Shown here: positions 46,660 through 56,897 of the stretch, in pieces | Numbering within the stretch: the first letter of the stretch is position 1 | Layout of the letters: every line of letters begins with the position of its first letter | DNA from: Sulfolobus tengchongensis | GTDB taxonomy: Archaea; Thermoproteota; Thermoprotei_A; Sulfolobales; Sulfolobaceae | DNA length: 64,000 nt | Assembly: GCF_036967215.1 (NCBI RefSeq) | Contig: NZ_CP146016.1 | Coordinates: 1,737,337-1,801,336 of the forward strand | Direction of reading: 5' to 3' | The notes under the pieces: generated by a model | Database searches by the model: none | Told to the model about the DNA's origin: nothing | What the model saw: only the letters and a program-made list of their open reading frames with translations | Made by a program: the position numbers and the translations under genes

Positions 46660-48459
46660 ATGAACTATGCTATATTGAGCTTATTGTTACTTTTAACCTT
46701 ATTGATTTCCTTTATCCTAACTAGGTTTAAAATCTCTCCAGTAATTGCTTACCTTTTAGGCGGTTTGATCGCATATACGTATTTTAATTTTGATTTCAAT
46801 TCCTCGTATTTCAGCATACTTAATTTCTTAGCCTTGAACTTGTTAGCATTCGAAATAGGAACTTCGTTTGATATCTCTAGGGCTAAGGAATTGTTCAGAA
46901 GAGCATTAGGAGTAGCGTTAGTGGAATTAGTCCTAATCTTGTTAATTTCATATTATATAGGTTTATATTTGCTTCATTTAGATCCTCTCGCCTCACTATT
47001 TTTAGTAATGGCTTCGATAGACACTAGTACATCTGTTTTATATAAAATAGCCGGAGATAAGTTACAAAAGAGTGATAAGGATCTATTGGTAGCTGTAGCT
47101 TCAATTGAAGATGTTGAGGTATTTTTCCTATACTCAATTGCAACAGCGTTAAATGGTTATTTTAATTTTATTAGAGTCTCTTTCGTAGTTATAGAGGTTG
47201 TCATAGCATCACTTATAATCTATATTTTCGCTAGGTACTTCCTAACTGGATTATCCATATTCACATCAACTAGGTTAGAAGACGAAAGTATATTGATCCT
47301 AATACCCATTGTATTAGTGTTTGTATTCGAATATATATCTGAAGTTACTCAAGTCCCTGTTACCTTAAGTATGATTTTAGCCGGACTAGCATTCTCTTCC
47401 ATAGGTGGTAATGAAAAGGTAATTAAATATACCGCACCTATTAGGGAGTTTGCGCTTATCTTCTTCTTCTTGTCTGTGGGAAGTTATTTGAGGATAACTC
47501 CAGCCATAACTACTTTCGTCATGATATCTTTAATAATACTTGTCATAAAGTACTTCTCATTTAGCATAGCCTCTTGGTTGACCGGTACTACTTTCGTTAA
47601 GGCATTTACGAATGGATTGTACATGTTACCAATAAGTGAGTTCGGAATAATAGTTTCATTAGAAGCTATACAACAAGGTATTAACGTTAACGTAATTTAT
47701 TACATATCAGTTGTTGTCGTGTTAATCTCATCCATAATAGCTTCAATTTTGGCTACAAGAGTAAACGTGTTTCAGAGAGTCATAAATTTCACATATTCTA
47801 ATTCATATTTTTTAAGACAATTAGACTCTGCAATAATATGGCTCAATAAGACTTTTAGTTCTAGCATTTCCCCAATTTCAAAATCAACTATCTTCAGGGG
47901 GTTCATAAAAATGATATTTTACTTAATAATACCTTACGTATTATTTCCACTACTGAACAGCCTAATTAAGAGTATTATTGACCCATTAAATAATAGCGTA
48001 TTGGATAATTCCCTATACGCTGGAGAAACATTGGTAGCGTTATTTCTTTTATATTTATTCTTAACTGAGGGATCTAAGTTATATTCAACCATCAATAATG
48101 AAATAATGATCCGTATTGTAAAGGTGAAAAGTAAATTGTTTAAACAATTTTGGCTAGATTTGACCGCATTTTCTTCTACATTTTACATCGTTGCCATCAC
48201 CGGAATATACATAATTTTTGAAATAATCCCTTTATTATACAACTTCCCAGTACAACTGGTTTTAATTCTCCTTTTGATAAGTTTATATTTTATCTATAGA
48301 AATAGAATTCCTCTAATAACCTTCACAAAGATAGGTGACGAAATTAGTAAAGACATAATAGTAAAATTAACTATAAAGTCTATAAGAAAAATGAAAAAGA
48401 GAGAAAGAAATAACGGAAAGAGATTAAGAATTGTAAGAGGAGAAAGAGTTATATCATAA
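46660..48459 (+). CDS. CPA2-type cation/proton antiporter
   Basis: 599 residues. The first 390 residues have about 12 membrane helices in the Kef/Na+-H+ exchanger pattern, including the helix with SIDTSTSVLYK and SIEDVEVFFLY that matches the conserved acidic ion-binding region (Asp and Glu), and LPISEFGIIVSLEA. The C-terminal part adds more helices and a basic tail but no TrkA-N nucleotide-binding domain, so it is unlike KefB/C. Likely exchanges Na+ or K+ for H+. T-rich gap follows. Confidence 0.83.
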   Translation: MNYAILSLLLLLTLLISFILTRFKISPVIAYLLGGLIAYTYFNFDFNSSYFSILNFLALNLLAFEIGTSFDISRAKELFRRALGVALVELVLILLISYYIGLYLLHLDPLASLFLVMASIDTSTSVLYKIAGDKLQKSDKDLLVAVASIEDVEVFFLYSIATALNGYFNFIRVSFVVIEVVIASLIIYIFARYFLTGLSIFTSTRLEDESILILIPIVLVFVFEYISEVTQVPVTLSMILAGLAFSSIGGNEKVIKYTAPIREFALIFFFLSVGSYLRITPAITTFVMISLIILVIKYFSFSIASWLTGTTFVKAFTNGLYMLPISEFGIIVSLEAIQQGINVNVIYYISVVVVLISSIIASILATRVNVFQRVINFTYSNSYFLRQLDSAIIWLNKTFSSSISPISKSTIFRGFIKMIFYLIIPYVLFPLLNSLIKSIIDPLNNSVLDNSLYAGETLVALFLLYLFLTEGSKLYSTINNEIMIRIVKVKSKLFKQFWLDLTAFSSTFYIVAITGIYIIFEIIPLLYNFPVQLVLILLLISLYFIYRNRIPLITFTKIGDEISKDIIVKLTIKSIRKMKKRERNNGKRLRIVRGERVIS

Positions 48460-49113
48460 TAACTGATTGACTAAGTTTTTACTTAATCATAAATTAAGTA
48501 GAGACTATCATCATATTATCTAGAAGGATAAATAGATTTGTTATTAACTTTATTTTATTTAAGAATTAAATACTAAACTTAAAGAAATTCAGCAAGATAT
48601 CACACATCTTCTACCATTAGCAATTTGTGATAAATACCTACTTTTGGTTTAATAGTATCTACACCTCCTGCAATTTTTCACACGATCAGATCATGAAGGA
48701 CAAGAGAGAGGGGTAAGTGCTGATGAAGATTCGATCTTGTCTTCAGCCTTAGACAGGTTATGAAAAATAGTCGGATTATAAGAGGCAAAGTATGTAACGC
48801 CTAGACGCGGAAAAATTTTCACATAAGATATCTATAAATAAAATGATATTTGATATGAATCATTAATATGGTCTCGTAAAATAAAGAAAAACTATTTATT
48901 ATAATTAGCCTTTAAGCTAAATTATACTTAGATATTTCCTTTTATTAGTTTCCATAAATTGGGGCTCTTCTTCTCTAAATAATCTTATCTCTATATCTAG
49001 ATTCTAATCTTAATGTGATTAATAAGAAGTGTAAGAAAGACATATATTGCATAAAAAGTTTCGCTTCAGTCACATAAGACCGATTTAATAAAAAAGTTCT
49101 TCAGAGTCACCTT
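48460..49113. other. Intergenic region with a repeat relic
   Basis: About 650 bp. Contains the 48703-48800 repeat and otherwise AT-rich sequence without a gene that I can support. Confidence 0.4.
48703..48800 (+). repeat. Repeat/gene remnant, copy 2
   Basis: Related to 31174-31274 (see there). Includes TAAGTGCTGATGAAGATTCG, TTGTCTTCAGCCTTAGA and GAAAAATAGTCGGATTATAA, with GC content above the surroundings. Confidence 0.5.
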
Positions 49114-49842
49114 CTATCTTACTAGTTTAGATCTCACTTTCAGAAGCGAGCTCGAGAGATGTTTTAAAAATGCAACAGTTAGGATGGGAAGGGAAACGTA
49201 TGCTATAAATATAGCTTGCCATGCTGTTGTGGATAAAAATACGATGTTACTCAGCTCCAAAGACTCTGCTAAAAGAACTGGTATTGATACGCAACAACTA
49301 GCCCCAGCTATTATCCCTATTAAAGGTATAAATGCAAAATATTTAAATTTCTTATTTATAGATATTATCGTAATTAAACTTGAAGTAACTAAGATGGCTA
49401 TGTAAAGTCCCATCGCAATACTATAAAGTGATAACTCAATTACTATATTAGGTGGAATGAAAGCAGTTACAGTTGGATTAAACAGTAAAGATAAACCAAA
49501 ATTAGGTAAGCTAGGAGTGCTTCCAAAAGGTGTACTGAAAACTGAGATGAATGGTGTTTGTGAGTTGACCGTTATTGGTTTGTATATATAAGTTAGTAGT
49601 TCAATTATTGCTACACTATAAACTAAATAGTGAACCAATAGGTATGAAGAGAATATACCCCACTTACTTCCCTTTTTATAATCCATCATCACTTGAATTT
49701 CCCCTTTAAATACGGTTCTCAAGAACAAATACGATAAGAAGAACCAAAATATGATAATGGGTAATAGGTTATCCAATGGAAATAAATATATTAATAGTAG
49801 ACTCATGACTATCGGAACTATGGAAAGAAAGTATAACTTCAT
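49114..49842 (-). CDS. Membrane protein with Cys-Cys motif downstream of soxFGHI
   Basis: 242 residues with six or seven membrane helices. Helix 5 carries GASCCVSIPVLLAESLE, a paired Cys preceding Pro; a long exported loop (SQTPFISVFSTPFGSTPSLP) lies between helices 3 and 4. I do not recognise the family. The gene starts 30 bp after the exported protein gene at 49873-50322, so the two probably form an operon beside the SoxM cluster. A role in metal or thiol handling for the oxidase is an attractive but unproven idea. Confidence 0.6.
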   Translation of the reverse strand: MKLYFLSIVPIVMSLLLIYLFPLDNLLPIIIFWFFLSYLFLRTVFKGEIQVMMDYKKGSKWGIFSSYLLVHYLVYSVAIIELLTYIYKPITVNSQTPFISVFSTPFGSTPSLPNFGLSLLFNPTVTAFIPPNIVIELSLYSIAMGLYIAILVTSSLITIISINKKFKYFAFIPLIGIIAGASCCVSIPVLLAESLELSNIVFLSTTAWQAIFIAYVSLPILTVAFLKHLSSSLLKVRSKLVR

Positions 49843-49872
49843 AAATAAAAATAAGTGGGAAGAGATTTTAAA

Positions 49873-50322
49873 TTATTTTATAAGATTTACCAGCTGACTT
49901 ATAGATGGAAGGGACAGTGATGTGGTTGCAACATAGCTGACATAATACACCTTACTCCCACTAAGAATATACACTGACTCTGAAAGACCATGAGCGTAAT
50001 ATGATATCATGTAGTTGCCATATTGTTCAGGTGAACTAAGTTGATTTGAATAGAAGAAGCTTTGAGCTTGGCTAGCTGAAGAGAAAGAGTATTGAGTTAC
50101 AACTAATACATCTCCTTGAGAATCCGATAAAATTTCAGTAATGCTATTATTTCCGGTATAGTAGTTCTGGATATTCCACTTTCCTCCAAGTTGAGCATTT
50201 ACCGAGCTAGTTGAAATAAAGGGATTTTTGACTGTTAGTACTCCAGACGTTAATCCTACCAATACTATTACCGCTATTATAACTAATGGTAAAATTACTT
50301 TCTCTTCTTTCATTACTCTCAC
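49873..50322 (-). CDS. Small exported protein, paralogue of 7018-7467
   Basis: 149 residues with one N-terminal hydrophobic anchor (about residues 9-28) and an exported Ser/Tyr-rich domain. LGGKWNIQ, ILSDSQGDVLVV and the C-terminal YYVSYVATTSLSLPSISQL line up with the copy near cbs-sox. ATG codon 4 (MKEEKVIL) is an alternative start. It lies 190 bp downstream of soxI and upstream of the Cys-Cys membrane protein. Confidence 0.7.
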   Translation of the reverse strand: MRVMKEEKVILPLVIIAVIVLVGLTSGVLTVKNPFISTSSVNAQLGGKWNIQNYYTGNNSITEILSDSQGDVLVVTQYSFSSASQAQSFFYSNQLSSPEQYGNYMISYYAHGLSESVYILSGSKVYYVSYVATTSLSLPSISQLVNLIK

Positions 50323-50509
50323 TTAATAATATACTATCTAAAAGGTATTTAATAAGCTTTTCTCTCTAATCATTAAATTTAGTATAATTTTCATAATTAT
50401 TTATGTTTAACAACTTTGATAGAGCTTAAATGGAGTGGGTCATACTTGATAACCCATATTTATTAAAATAATTATATTAAATAGAAATAAAAAAGTGATT
50501 ATCTTAAGT

Positions 50510-50953
50510 TTATTCAGTATAGTACAATTTATATACAAGGTAAATAATTGACGCAAATAATAATATCTCCGCAGATGCTAACAAACCAGTGACGAATTGA
50601 GAAATAGAAATGTTGAATATCTCATACGTTACCGCAATGGCAGCTATTAGGTCTATTATGAGAGCAGTATAGTAATAAGTAGTTACATTTATTCTCCTAA
50701 CTTGTGTAACCTCTGATGGGGCTCTAAATTTAACTGATAGAAATACTATACTACCCATGAAAACACCAAAAACTCCTCCAGCTGCTATGTAAGTGACACT
50801 CCACAGCCTTTCCACATAACTCGTTATGGGGCTCTGCGTTAAATATCCTAAGTTTCCGAAATTCCCTACCCATAAGAAAAAGAAGAAAAAGGCCAATACA
50901 CTAATTACCCACCATGCGTAATCCTTACCGGTTAGCCTTTTGCTAGTGCTCAT
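50510..50953 (-). CDS. soxI: SoxI, membrane subunit of SoxM supercomplex
   Basis: 147 residues, four membrane helices. By its place as last gene of soxFGHI it corresponds to SoxI, a small subunit without cofactors. It starts immediately after soxH (adjacent bases), so co-translated. Confidence 0.8.
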   Translation of the reverse strand: MSTSKRLTGKDYAWWVISVLAFFFFFLWVGNFGNLGYLTQSPITSYVERLWSVTYIAAGGVFGVFMGSIVFLSVKFRAPSEVTQVRRINVTTYYYTALIIDLIAAIAVTYEIFNISISQFVTGLLASAEILLFASIIYLVYKLYYTE

Positions 50954-51400
50954 TTAACTCACCACTATGAGAGTACCTTTCATCAAATAATGTCCAGGTC
51001 CACAAAATTCAGCACACCATATATCATATACTCCAGGTTTATTAACAACTATATAGAAGTCGTATACATAACCAGGAATTGCCTCAAATTTGAAGCCTAA
51101 TTGTGGTATGTAGAATGCGTGAATTACATCCTTGGAGGTTATCTCTAAGAGATATGTCTGATTAGCCTTTAACACTAACTTATCAATAGATACAGTTCCA
51201 TTAGGGTATACGAATTCCCACGCATATTGCATGCCTATAACCTTAATTGGAATAGCATCTTGTTTAGCCGTTGTAGATAAATAAGCGCCAGTGTTTATTG
51301 AATTTAGGTAGATATCAGAAAAAACACCTAAAACAGTTAAGATTACTATTGCAAATACTATTGTTGATAATTCGAAAATCCTAGCTTTTTCCATTTCCAA
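50954..51400 (-). CDS. soxH: SoxH, subunit II with CuA centre
   Basis: 148 residues: one N-terminal membrane helix, then a cupredoxin domain exposed outside. CuA ligands are all present: His94 (IHAFYIP), Cys129, Glu131, Cys133, His137 and Met140 in CAEFCGPGHYLM. It accepts electrons (from sulfocyanin or the Rieske/cytochrome b pair) and gives them to heme in SoxM. Its start overlaps the soxG end by 20 bases. Note that the quinol-oxidase SoxA of Sulfolobus lacks CuA, while this one retains it. Confidence 0.92.
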   Translation of the reverse strand: MEMEKARIFELSTIVFAIVILTVLGVFSDIYLNSINTGAYLSTTAKQDAIPIKVIGMQYAWEFVYPNGTVSIDKLVLKANQTYLLEITSKDVIHAFYIPQLGFKFEAIPGYVYDFYIVVNKPGVYDIWCAEFCGPGHYLMKGTLIVVS

Positions 51401-52904
51401 TCACCACATTTAAGAAAATTGAAGCAGAAAATAAAAGTAATGAAATACCTAAAAATTGACCAATTATAAATTGGTTAATTATCGCATTGCTAGAAAGTAT
51501 AAATACTTCATAAAGAGAATATATTAGACCAGCTAATATACCACTGTTTATGAATAATACCGTTAACCCGCTTAGTATCCTTCTCTCCTTATATTCTATT
51601 ACCACACCACCATCAGTCAATGGTGAGGTTTGCCATCTTGCCAAGACCCTAGGCTGAGCCACATATCTTAATAAGGGCCATATTATCGCAAAACATATTA
51701 CAAAAATTAGAGCGTCAACTTCTACACCTATCGGTCCTATATCTCTCCCCGGTGTTAGACCAGCCCATACACTATTAACTATAAAGCTCACTATAAAGCC
51801 CGTACCTATTGCAATAGAAGCTGGCCTTAATGCAGGATGTGGAGCTTTATGTCTAAATATCCATTCTTCTATAAATGGGAAAAGAACAGTAACTGTTATC
51901 CAACCTAAGAATATTAGCGAAGCATTATAGGGACTTACCGACTTATAGAAGAAGTAAATGAATAGGAAATACCAGTCGGGAACTGGTGGAGTTTGTGCTG
52001 CTTCTACTGGATTGAATGCGGGCATTGAGTATTTAGGAACTCCACCGCTTATGGTTATATTAAATGGTATAGCTGACGCGATTAGAAATATTGCACCAAA
52101 CGTTAACAGCATTATCATTACTACCATTCCAATAGATCTCATTAATGGCTGAATTTCCCATTTTGGATCAGATTTTATCTTATCCTGGTATTCATCTATC
52201 AACTCAGGATCTCCAGGTTTTACTTGAGATATTGGAGGAGTTATACCATGCTTTTCAAATATATATAAATGTAAACCTATGAAGACTAGAATTAGGCCTC
52301 CTACTATCCAATGAAATACGAAAAACCTCTGGACTAAAGGATCTACACCAGACATTATACCGGGCTGGTTAGGATTTACTACTGTCATTAATGAGATCAA
52401 ATAACCTAGGTTCGCAGGCATATATGAGAATAGATTTAATCCAGTCGTAGTAGCGACCCATGAGATTAAGTTATATGGCAAAGAGTATCCTAAATAAGCC
52501 TCAGTTAAAGTTAGTCCAGCTAAGGCACATCCTACTATCCACATAATCTCTCTTGGAGGTCTATAAGCACCTACAAGGAAGTTTCTGGTCATGTGAATCA
52601 ATAACAGAAAGACCATCGCATAAGCACCCCAACTATGAAGACTAAAGAGCAATGCACCATAGGGAACTTTACTTATCAAATATGTCGTAGCAGTATATGG
52701 ATCGCTAGGAGTGTAATAAAGTGCTATTAACGCACCAGTAATAACTTCAAAAATAAATGCTGAGAGAACTAGCCCTCCAAGCCAATAATCTATGGAGTAA
52801 GCGTATCTCGGTGCAGGTCTTAATGTATGTCCATAAATTCCTAATCTTTCATCTAACCATCTCATAAACCTATCAAATAATCCACTCCTCTCCTCATTTA
52901 CCAT
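51381..52904 (-). CDS. soxG: SoxG, cytochrome b
   Basis: 507 residues, homologue of SoxN. Heme ligands His90/His104 and His198/His212 have the normal 14-residue spacing. The quinol-oxidation loop is PDWY (309-312), closer to PEWY than the PPWF of SoxN. Extra C-terminal helices after about residue 430. Oxidises caldariellaquinol together with SoxF. Begins three bases after soxF stop. Confidence 0.92.
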   Translation of the reverse strand: MVNEERSGLFDRFMRWLDERLGIYGHTLRPAPRYAYSIDYWLGGLVLSAFIFEVITGALIALYYTPSDPYTATTYLISKVPYGALLFSLHSWGAYAMVFLLLIHMTRNFLVGAYRPPREIMWIVGCALAGLTLTEAYLGYSLPYNLISWVATTTGLNLFSYMPANLGYLISLMTVVNPNQPGIMSGVDPLVQRFFVFHWIVGGLILVFIGLHLYIFEKHGITPPISQVKPGDPELIDEYQDKIKSDPKWEIQPLMRSIGMVVMIMLLTFGAIFLIASAIPFNITISGGVPKYSMPAFNPVEAAQTPPVPDWYFLFIYFFYKSVSPYNASLIFLGWITVTVLFPFIEEWIFRHKAPHPALRPASIAIGTGFIVSFIVNSVWAGLTPGRDIGPIGVEVDALIFVICFAIIWPLLRYVAQPRVLARWQTSPLTDGGVVIEYKERRILSGLTVLFINSGILAGLIYSLYEVFILSSNAIINQFIIGQFLGISLLLFSASIFLNVVIGNGKS

Positions 52905-52907
52905 TTC

Positions 52908-53666
52908 CTAACCACCTTTACTACATGATGGATTAGAAGGCACACTATAATCGTATCTAGGATCATAAAGCAGGTTATCTGATGGAGTAGTTCTAGGTAT
53001 TGATGCACTGAAATAGGGAGCATTAGTTCCAACGGCATATATGTCTCCGGTATTTTGGTCATATTCTAAAAATACTATAGGTAAGGGTCTAGGAGCAGGT
53101 CCTCCGACCACTATACCTCCCTTGGCTAATAAATACATAGATCCGTGGCAAGGACAATGAAGAACTGAATTTTGAATGTCTAATCCTGGGTTATTATCAG
53201 AAGTTACTAGAACTTGTGCGGGCAATTGGCAACCTAGATGGACACAGACATCAGAGAAAGCATAAATGGAATTATTAGGACCTACACCATTTATAGTCTT
53301 TATTTGGCCTAATGGTCCAGCGTATTGGCCGTAGTATGGATTAGGTATTTGCGGTACAGGTTTACCCAATAATGCTTCTAAATCCACTAAGAAACACGGC
53401 TCATTAGTAAGTGGATATGAAAAGAAGTAAACTGGACATCCTGAACTTTTTACTTGTTGCTGGAAATCACTAACGTTCACTATTTTATATTTTGGAAACC
53501 CGCCTATACCATCATTATTGTTAGCAACTAGATACTGTTTTGAAATAGAACCTAACTCGTTGTAGAAATATCCCACATAATCAGCTAAGGGTTTTATCAT
53601 TGGGGCTATAGCTATTGCGGCTCCTACTACTAAATATAGTCTTAAAAATGTCCTTCTGTTCATCAT
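52908..53666 (-). CDS. soxF: SoxF, Rieske iron-sulfur protein
   Basis: 252 residues. Starts MMNRRTFLRL, a twin-arginine signal/anchor, followed by a hydrophobic helix. Rieske box I CVHLGC (Cys141, His143, Cys146) and box II CPCHGS (Cys171, Cys173, His174), 24 residues apart, so shorter than SoxL. First gene of soxFGHI; TATA-like CTTAAATATC about 25 bp before the start suits a leaderless mRNA. It shares the 140-bp divergent promoter region with soxE. Confidence 0.92.
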   Translation of the reverse strand: MMNRRTFLRLYLVVGAAIAIAPMIKPLADYVGYFYNELGSISKQYLVANNNDGIGGFPKYKIVNVSDFQQQVKSSGCPVYFFSYPLTNEPCFLVDLEALLGKPVPQIPNPYYGQYAGPLGQIKTINGVGPNNSIYAFSDVCVHLGCQLPAQVLVTSDNNPGLDIQNSVLHCPCHGSMYLLAKGGIVVGGPAPRPLPIVFLEYDQNTGDIYAVGTNAPYFSASIPRTTPSDNLLYDPRYDYSVPSNPSCSKGG

Positions 53667-53806
53667 TTTAATATGACTTTATAAGATATTTAAGTTTTGT
53701 CGTATAACATTATTAACTTATATTTACATCCTTTAATATAGAACATGATTATGATACTCTATATAAGGTAATAAATTTATAAATTTAAGTTATGGTATTT
53801 TAGCAT

Positions 53807-54403
53807 ATGAAAGCACAATCCTCCATTCTACCCGTTATTGTGGGAATATTAGTAGCTATAATAGCAGTGGGAGTATCAGTATATGCATATTATGAATATC
53901 AGATACTTTCAGCTCCAACTACCACTTCAACTAGTACCTCCACTTCTACATCTAGCCAGATACCATTAAAATACGACTCAACAAATAAGACAGTATTTTT
54001 AACCATAGCTGTTCTGACTACTGGTCCATCTTTCAACTTTAATGGGACTAGTAATGGACAGCTTGTAATTTACATTCCTGCTGGATGGTCAATATATGTT
54101 ACCTATATAAATGAACAATCCCTTCCCCACAATTTAATATTACTTGAGAACGATACTGCAACTCCTAATAATGCAGATGTGGGACAGTTCGGTAAGATAT
54201 TATATATCGTTGGGGCTACTACTAGTAATTACCAGACTACTGGCATCTCAAGTGGTCAGTCAGTTAGTGGATTATGGGGACCTATAAATGCGGGTACCTA
54301 TATGCTAGTTTGTGGCATTTTAGGTCATGCTGAAAGTGGAATGTGGGCAGTAGTTGTAGCCTCTCCCAACGTAACTACTCCTTATGCTACTACTGCGGGT
54401 TAA
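53807..54403 (+). CDS. soxE: SoxE, sulfocyanin
   Basis: 198-residue blue copper protein. N-terminal membrane anchor, Thr/Ser linker (residues 38-50), then a cupredoxin domain with type-1 copper ligands His108, Cys169, His174 and Met179 ([11 protein letters not shown]). It functionally replaces cytochrome c between the bc1-like part and the SoxM/SoxH oxidase. TATA-like AATTTATAAATTTAAG about 28 bp before ATG. Confidence 0.92.
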   Translation: MKAQSSILPVIVGILVAIIAVGVSVYAYYEYQILSAPTTTSTSTSTSTSSQIPLKYDSTNKTVFLTIAVLTTGPSFNFNGTSNGQLVIYIPAGWSIYVTYINEQSLPHNLILLENDTATPNNADVGQFGKILYIVGATTSNYQTTGISSGQSVSGLWGPINAGTYMLVCGILGHAESGMWAVVVASPNVTTPYATTAG

Positions 54404-54514
54404 GTAGATAAGAAATATATGTTTTTTTATTTAATAATCTAAGTAACTCTAATTTGCTTAGGTTTATTGGCTTTTAATAGAAAGATTTAAAAAATAAAAT
54501 TTAAACAACTATAT

Positions 54515-56887
54515 GTGATGAACATAAAAAGAATATTAAAGGTCGCATTATACACAACTAACGCAAGCGATATTGGACAAATGTATATAACTATAGGTAT
54601 AATTTCATTAATAGCAGGAGCGATAAACGCAGCTCTAATAAGATATCAATTAACATATCAATCATTAAGTGCTGTCGAATACTATAATGCAGTATCATTA
54701 CATGGAATCTTCATGATATTTTTCATGGTAATGCCAATATCAGTAGGTTTTGCAAACTACCTAATTCCCAGAATGATAGGCGCGCATGATCTATATTGGC
54801 CTAGGATCAATGCACTTTCATTCTGGATTCTTGTACCAGCAGTTTTCTTAACCATAATCGCTCCTTGGTTTGGACCTATAAATACAGGCTGGTACATGTA
54901 CGCGCCTCTTTCAGTTGAGCTTTCCGTAAATGGAGGACTAGGAGTCACACTGGTTGAGACTGCACTCATCTTATCTGGAATTTCATCAACTTTAACTGGT
55001 GTTAATTTTCTAATGACTATAATAAAGCTAAAGAAAGTACCTTATTTCAAAATGTCCTTATTTACTTGGTCCTTCTTTGCAACTGCAATTCTATTAGTAG
55101 TAGCAATGCCCCCACTAACTGCGGGTTTAGTGTTTGCTTATTTAGAAAGGATGTGGAATCTCCCATTTTTCGATGCAACGTTAGGAGGTAGTCCAGTGTT
55201 ATGGCAAAACCTATTCTGGTTCTTCGGACATCCAGAGGTTTATATACTAATGTTACCTGCTATGGGATTAGTCGGAGAAATATTACCTAGAATGGTGGGG
55301 AGACAAATCTACGGTTATAAGGCATTAGCACTATCTTCCATGGCTATAGCGTTTTTAAGTGTTTTAGGAGTATGGATGCATCACATGTTCACTGCAATAG
55401 ATAACACAATAGCTCAAATGGTAGCTTCAGCTACTACTATGGCAATAGCAGTACCATCTGGTGTAAAAGTATTTAATTGGACTGCAACATTGTATGGAGG
55501 AGAAATAAGATTTAAAGCACCGGCGGTATTAGTAATCTCGTTTATTGCCCTATTTCTAGTTGGAGGAATTACCGGAGTATTTTTCCCCTTAGTACCTCTA
55601 GATTACGCATTCAATGGTACGTACTTAGTAGTTGGACATTTCCATTATATGGTGTTTGCTATATTAGTAGCATTACTAGCTGGTTTAATTTATTACTTCC
55701 CATATTTCAGTGGAAAGTGGTATCATGAAGATATAGTGAAAAGTGGAACCATACTAATAGTAGCTGGTACATTTCTGATAGCGACCGGAATGACAATTGA
55801 TGGAGTTTTAGGCATGCCAAGGAGATATGCTGAAGTACCTTCTCCAATATACGTACCCTTCCAACAAATGATAGATGTAGGAGGAATATTAATGGGAATA
55901 GGATTAGTTATGGCATTTGTAGATTTAGTCTACTGCTGGATAAGAGGAAAAACTGTTGAGACCATAGATCCATGGAATGCGATATCAATTGGCCTAGCTG
56001 ATTTCTATATCAAACCAGTAAAATTGCCTCTAAGTTTTGGAAAATCACTGGATGGTGCTTTTGATGAAGAATACCACGGAATAAGTTTTCCATATTATAG
56101 CATATTGGGAATAATGCTCTCATTTATACCACTGGGCTTCATATTCATGTTCATAAATCTAATACCAATAGGTATACTGCTTCTGGCTATATTCATGGCT
56201 ACTGGAATATATTGGGCTTACGATCAATGGTTTAAGTCAATTCCGCCACCTATGCAATTAGATGGTGGTTCTCCTTCCACACATGGAAGCATGGCCAATG
56301 GGGCTGGTGTCACACCTGCATTAGGAACTATAATAATGAGAGATGCTAGAAGTGCGGTATTGTGGTTTATATTAGCGGAGATATGTCTGTTCGGTTCCTT
56401 TATTGGGGGATATATGTTTGTAGCAAGTCCAATAACTAATCCAATAGCTTACGCTAATGTGCCTCCATTACGAGTAGAATACTTCCCATTGCCCACAGTA
56501 ATGACTATAATACTACTTTCAAGTTCTATACCAGCACACTTAGCATATGAGGAGTTTAAGAAGGGAAATATAAAGATGTTCAAAACTCTAGGAATACTTA
56601 CGGCTGTAATGGGCTTTACATTCTTAATGGGGCAAGTATACGAATTCACACATGTAATTCACTTCACTCCTCAGCAGTCAGCCTTTACTGCGTTCTTCTT
56701 CAGCACAGTGAGCTTACACGGATTTCACGTTATTATGGGACTAGTAGTATGGACATTTGTTCTATTGAGAACGTTTAAAGGAGTAACACCTTATGGTGGT
56801 GCAGTAGCAGCAACCTATTACTGGCACTTCGTAGATGCCATATGGGTTGTGGTATTTAGTACATTCTATCTGCATTTGTTCGTATAA
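54515..56887 (+). CDS. soxM: SoxM, fused oxidase subunits I and III
   Basis: 790 residues. The first 480 are heme-copper oxidase subunit I: His63 and His377 (low-spin heme), His375 (high-spin heme), CuB ligands His239, His289, His290, and the cross-linked His239-Tyr243 pair in [14 protein letters not shown]. The last 200 residues are subunit III ([20 protein letters not shown] to [13 protein letters not shown]). This is the terminal oxidase of the SoxM supercomplex, a type A-like proton pump. GTG 54515 precedes ATG 54518; either start is possible. TATA-like TTTAAAAAATAAAAT lies about 25 bp before. Confidence 0.94.
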   Translation: MMNIKRILKVALYTTNASDIGQMYITIGIISLIAGAINAALIRYQLTYQSLSAVEYYNAVSLHGIFMIFFMVMPISVGFANYLIPRMIGAHDLYWPRINALSFWILVPAVFLTIIAPWFGPINTGWYMYAPLSVELSVNGGLGVTLVETALILSGISSTLTGVNFLMTIIKLKKVPYFKMSLFTWSFFATAILLVVAMPPLTAGLVFAYLERMWNLPFFDATLGGSPVLWQNLFWFFGHPEVYILMLPAMGLVGEILPRMVGRQIYGYKALALSSMAIAFLSVLGVWMHHMFTAIDNTIAQMVASATTMAIAVPSGVKVFNWTATLYGGEIRFKAPAVLVISFIALFLVGGITGVFFPLVPLDYAFNGTYLVVGHFHYMVFAILVALLAGLIYYFPYFSGKWYHEDIVKSGTILIVAGTFLIATGMTIDGVLGMPRRYAEVPSPIYVPFQQMIDVGGILMGIGLVMAFVDLVYCWIRGKTVETIDPWNAISIGLADFYIKPVKLPLSFGKSLDGAFDEEYHGISFPYYSILGIMLSFIPLGFIFMFINLIPIGILLLAIFMATGIYWAYDQWFKSIPPPMQLDGGSPSTHGSMANGAGVTPALGTIIMRDARSAVLWFILAEICLFGSFIGGYMFVASPITNPIAYANVPPLRVEYFPLPTVMTIILLSSSIPAHLAYEEFKKGNIKMFKTLGILTAVMGFTFLMGQVYEFTHVIHFTPQQSAFTAFFFSTVSLHGFHVIMGLVVWTFVLLRTFKGVTPYGGAVAATYYWHFVDAIWVVVFSTFYLHLFV

Positions 56888-56897
56888 AGGTGAAAAA

